Shown one piece after another: positions 62,505-64,000 of a DNA stretch of 64,000 nucleotides; position 1 is the first letter of the stretch, and every line of letters begins with the position of its first letter. This stretch comes from Arthrobacter zhaoxinii (GTDB taxonomy: Bacteria; Actinomycetota; Actinomycetes; Actinomycetales; Micrococcaceae). The translations under genes were made by a program, and so were the position numbers. Location: NCBI RefSeq assembly GCF_025244925.1, contig NZ_CP104275.1, positions 2,294,001 to 2,358,000 on the forward strand. The letters run 5' to 3'. Below the pieces are notes generated by a model, which worked only from the letters and a program-made list of their open reading frames with translations, ran no database searches and was not told the origin of the DNA.

Positions 62505-63722
62505 ATGAACCCAAGTGCGCGCAGCCGGGACCGCGGCTACCTCCGGGGCACCCTGCTGACCCCGGACGAGCTGGTGCCCGACGGCATCCTGGCCTTCGAG
62601 GGGGACCGGATCACGTACGCCGGGCCGGCCGGCGGGTTTGACGACGCCGGCTGGCCTGCCCCCGCGCCCCTCCCCGCGGGGGCGCTTATCCTCCCCGGGC
62701 TCGTGGACCTGCATTGCCACGGCGCCGCGGGCGGCGACTTCACCACCTCGGATGCCGACGGAGTGCGCCGTGCGGCAGCTTTCCTGCACGCTGCGGGAAC
62801 CACCACGATGCTCGCCAGCACAGTGTCGGCGCCGCGGGCGGACCTGCTGGCTGCTGCGGCGCGGCTCGGCGCACTGGCCCGGGAAGGGCTCGTCGCCGGG
62901 ATCCACGCCGAGGGACCCTTCCTCGCACCGGAGCGGGGCGGCGCGCAGGATCCTGCGTTCCTGCTCCCTCCGGACCCCGCCTTCGTGGACGAACTCATCG
63001 AGGCCGCGGACAGCGAACTGGTCACCATGACCTATGCCCCCGAGCTGCCCGGAGCCGATGACCTCGTGGACCGCCTGATCCTGCGCGGCGTGATCCCCTC
63101 CCTGGGGCACACCCGCGCCGCCGACGAGGTTGCTGCGGAGGCGCTGGAGGCCGCCCGGGACGAAATGGAGGAGGCCGGCTTCGGCGGCTACGCGCCCCGC
63201 CCCACCGTGACGCATCTGTTTAACGGCATGGATCCCCTGCACCACCGCTCCCCCGGGGCGGTCTCCGCGTGCCTGCGGGCCGCCCGCAGCGGGGGCGCAG
63301 TGGTCGAACTGATAGCCGACGGGGTGCATGTGGACCCGGCGCTTGTCCGTACCGTCTTTGAGCTCGTCGGCGCCCCGAACGTGGCACTGGTCAGCGACTC
63401 CACGTCCGCCACCGGTCTGGGGGACGGCACCTACCGCCTGGGGGCCGCCGACGTCGTCGTCCGGGACGGGGCGGCCCGCCTTGATGACGGCACGCTCGCC
63501 GGGAGCACGGCGACGCTGCTGCAGTGCGTGCGTACCGCCGTCGCCGCCGGGGTGCCGCTGGCGGACGCAGTGGGCTCAGCCACCGCGGTGCCGGCCGACG
63601 TGCTTCGGCTTGCAGACGAAGTAGGGGCGCTGCGCCGCGGCCTGCGGGCGGATGCCCTGGTGGTGTCTGAAGACCTGGACCTGCAGGCGGTCCTGCGCGG
63701 CGGAACCTGGCTCCCGCGCTGA
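62505..63722 (+). CDS. nagA: N-acetylglucosamine-6-phosphate deacetylase
   Basis: It removes acetate from GlcNAc-6-P, feeding amino-sugar use and cell-wall recycling. The 405 residues carry LPGLVDLHCHGAAGGDF with the metal-binding HxH, HAEGPFLAPERGG, SLGHTRAAD, VTHLFNGMDPLHHR, LIADGVHVDP and VSDSTSATGLGDG, all NagA motifs. TAGAAT lies 6 bases before the ATG, so it appears leaderless. No other nag gene is nearby. Confidence 0.95.
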   Translation: MNPSARSRDRGYLRGTLLTPDELVPDGILAFEGDRITYAGPAGGFDDAGWPAPAPLPAGALILPGLVDLHCHGAAGGDFTTSDADGVRRAAAFLHAAGTTTMLASTVSAPRADLLAAAARLGALAREGLVAGIHAEGPFLAPERGGAQDPAFLLPPDPAFVDELIEAADSELVTMTYAPELPGADDLVDRLILRGVIPSLGHTRAADEVAAEALEAARDEMEEAGFGGYAPRPTVTHLFNGMDPLHHRSPGAVSACLRAARSGGAVVELIADGVHVDPALVRTVFELVGAPNVALVSDSTSATGLGDGTYRLGAADVVVRDGAARLDDGTLAGSTATLLQCVRTAVAAGVPLADAVGSATAVPADVLRLADEVGALRRGLRADALVVSEDLDLQAVLRGGTWLPR

Positions 63723-63767
63723 AAAAACACCCGTGGAAAAACTTTCCCAAAAATTTCGTTTTCAGCA

Positions 63768-63958
63768 TTGACCACGCAATTCGGTTATGCGACTCTAATA
63801 CCAAGTCTTTGTGTAGGTGTTTTTTCATGCTCGCAAGACCGTTGCGAGTGAGAAGCTCCTCAAGGAACTGCTGAACGGCAAGAACTTGGGCTTTCTTGCT
63901 TCAGTAACATAACCGGCACGGACCGTGCAGGTAAGTTCCACATTATGAGGAGAAAACA
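63768..63958 (+). promoter_or_regulatory. Promoter and long 5' leader of the cold-shock gene
   Basis: TTGACC (63768-63773) and a -10 within GACTCTAAT (63791-63799) place the start near 63805, leaving a leader of about 150 bases. Long leaders are typical of cspA-type mRNAs and control their cold induction. It holds the perfect hairpin CTCGCAA-GACCG-TTGCGAG (63830-63848), and GGTGTTTTTT (63816-63825) is complementary to AAAAAACACC upstream (63722-63731). The ribosome site TGAGGAG lies 7 bases before the ATG. Confidence 0.6.
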
Positions 63959-64000
63959 ATGGCTCAGGGTACCGTCAAATGGTTTAACGCCGAAAAGGGC
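63959..64000 (+). CDS. Cold-shock protein (CspA family), partial
   Basis: The first 14 codons read MAQGTVKWFNAEKG, the unmistakable start of a cold-shock nucleic-acid-binding protein with the KWFN part of RNP-1's neighbourhood; the rest lies beyond the window. GAGGAG stands at good spacing. The family melts RNA structure and helps translation at low temperature. Confidence 0.93.
   Translation, partial: MAQGTVKWFNAEKG

Overview
The window is high-GC DNA, densely packed with genes on both strands, and reads as a chromosomal segment of an actinobacterium close to Arthrobacter (Micrococcaceae). The evidence is NucS mismatch endonuclease, DUF3039, DUF2017 next to ClpS, malate:quinone oxidoreductase, GTG/TTG starts, and many genes that appear to be transcribed without a leader. 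The order pncB-clpS-DUF2017-murI-MBL hydrolase-rph-rdgB matches a block known from mycobacteria (Rv1330c to Rv1341), with some genes missing. I saw no insertion sequence, prophage, CRISPR array or rRNA operon. Most of the window is ordinary core genome with a few accessory patches.

Layout. 1-4168: branched-chain amino acid synthesis (ilvN fragment, ilvB, ilvD), with an attenuator and a 13-residue Ile/Val/Leu-rich leader peptide ahead of ilvB. 4318-11310: a hydroxyacid dehydrogenase, small unknown genes, two identical tRNA-Lys(CTT) genes, an AT-richer patch with a 16-C tract and a lone capsule-type glycosyltransferase, an RtcB RNA ligase, a MarR regulator opposite bcp peroxiredoxin, and tRNA-Leu(TAG). 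11510-19482: a peptide-type ABC importer with two paralogous binding lipoproteins, two permeases and one fused ATPase. 19614-24345: mqo and an RND efflux pump. 24450-26015: a flavin oxidoreductase and its MarR-type neighbour.

26025-31520: a likely regulon in which an Lrp/AsnC regulator, a divergent amino-acid permease and a 2-oxoacid dehydrogenase operon share an ATTTGTACA word in their control regions. The operon encodes E1 alpha and E1 beta, then a free-standing lipoyl domain and a separate alpha/beta hydrolase in place of a normal E2. 31681-39755: a Ser/Thr kinase, a small acidic protein, an MFS transporter, SbcCD nuclease and an aquaporin. 39991-41315: a tandem repeat and an ADP-ribosylglycohydrolase relative that has lost its metal-binding residues.

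41326-51111: exonuclease-BRCT, DedA, rdgB, rph, a secreted hydrolase with a His-Gly tail on the opposite strand, a probable cAMP phosphodiesterase, murI, DUF2017, clpS, and pncB-pncA for NAD salvage. 51171-64000: a helicase, DUF3039, an ABC exporter, an old-yellow-enzyme oxidoreductase, a YbbN-like thioredoxin-fold protein, membrane proteins, nucS, nagA and the start of a cold-shock gene behind a long 5' leader.

The items most worth following up are the split E2 operon with its Lrp sites, the degenerate ADP-ribosylhydrolase beside the repeat, the leaderless attenuator peptide, and the poly-C tract before the glycosyltransferase.
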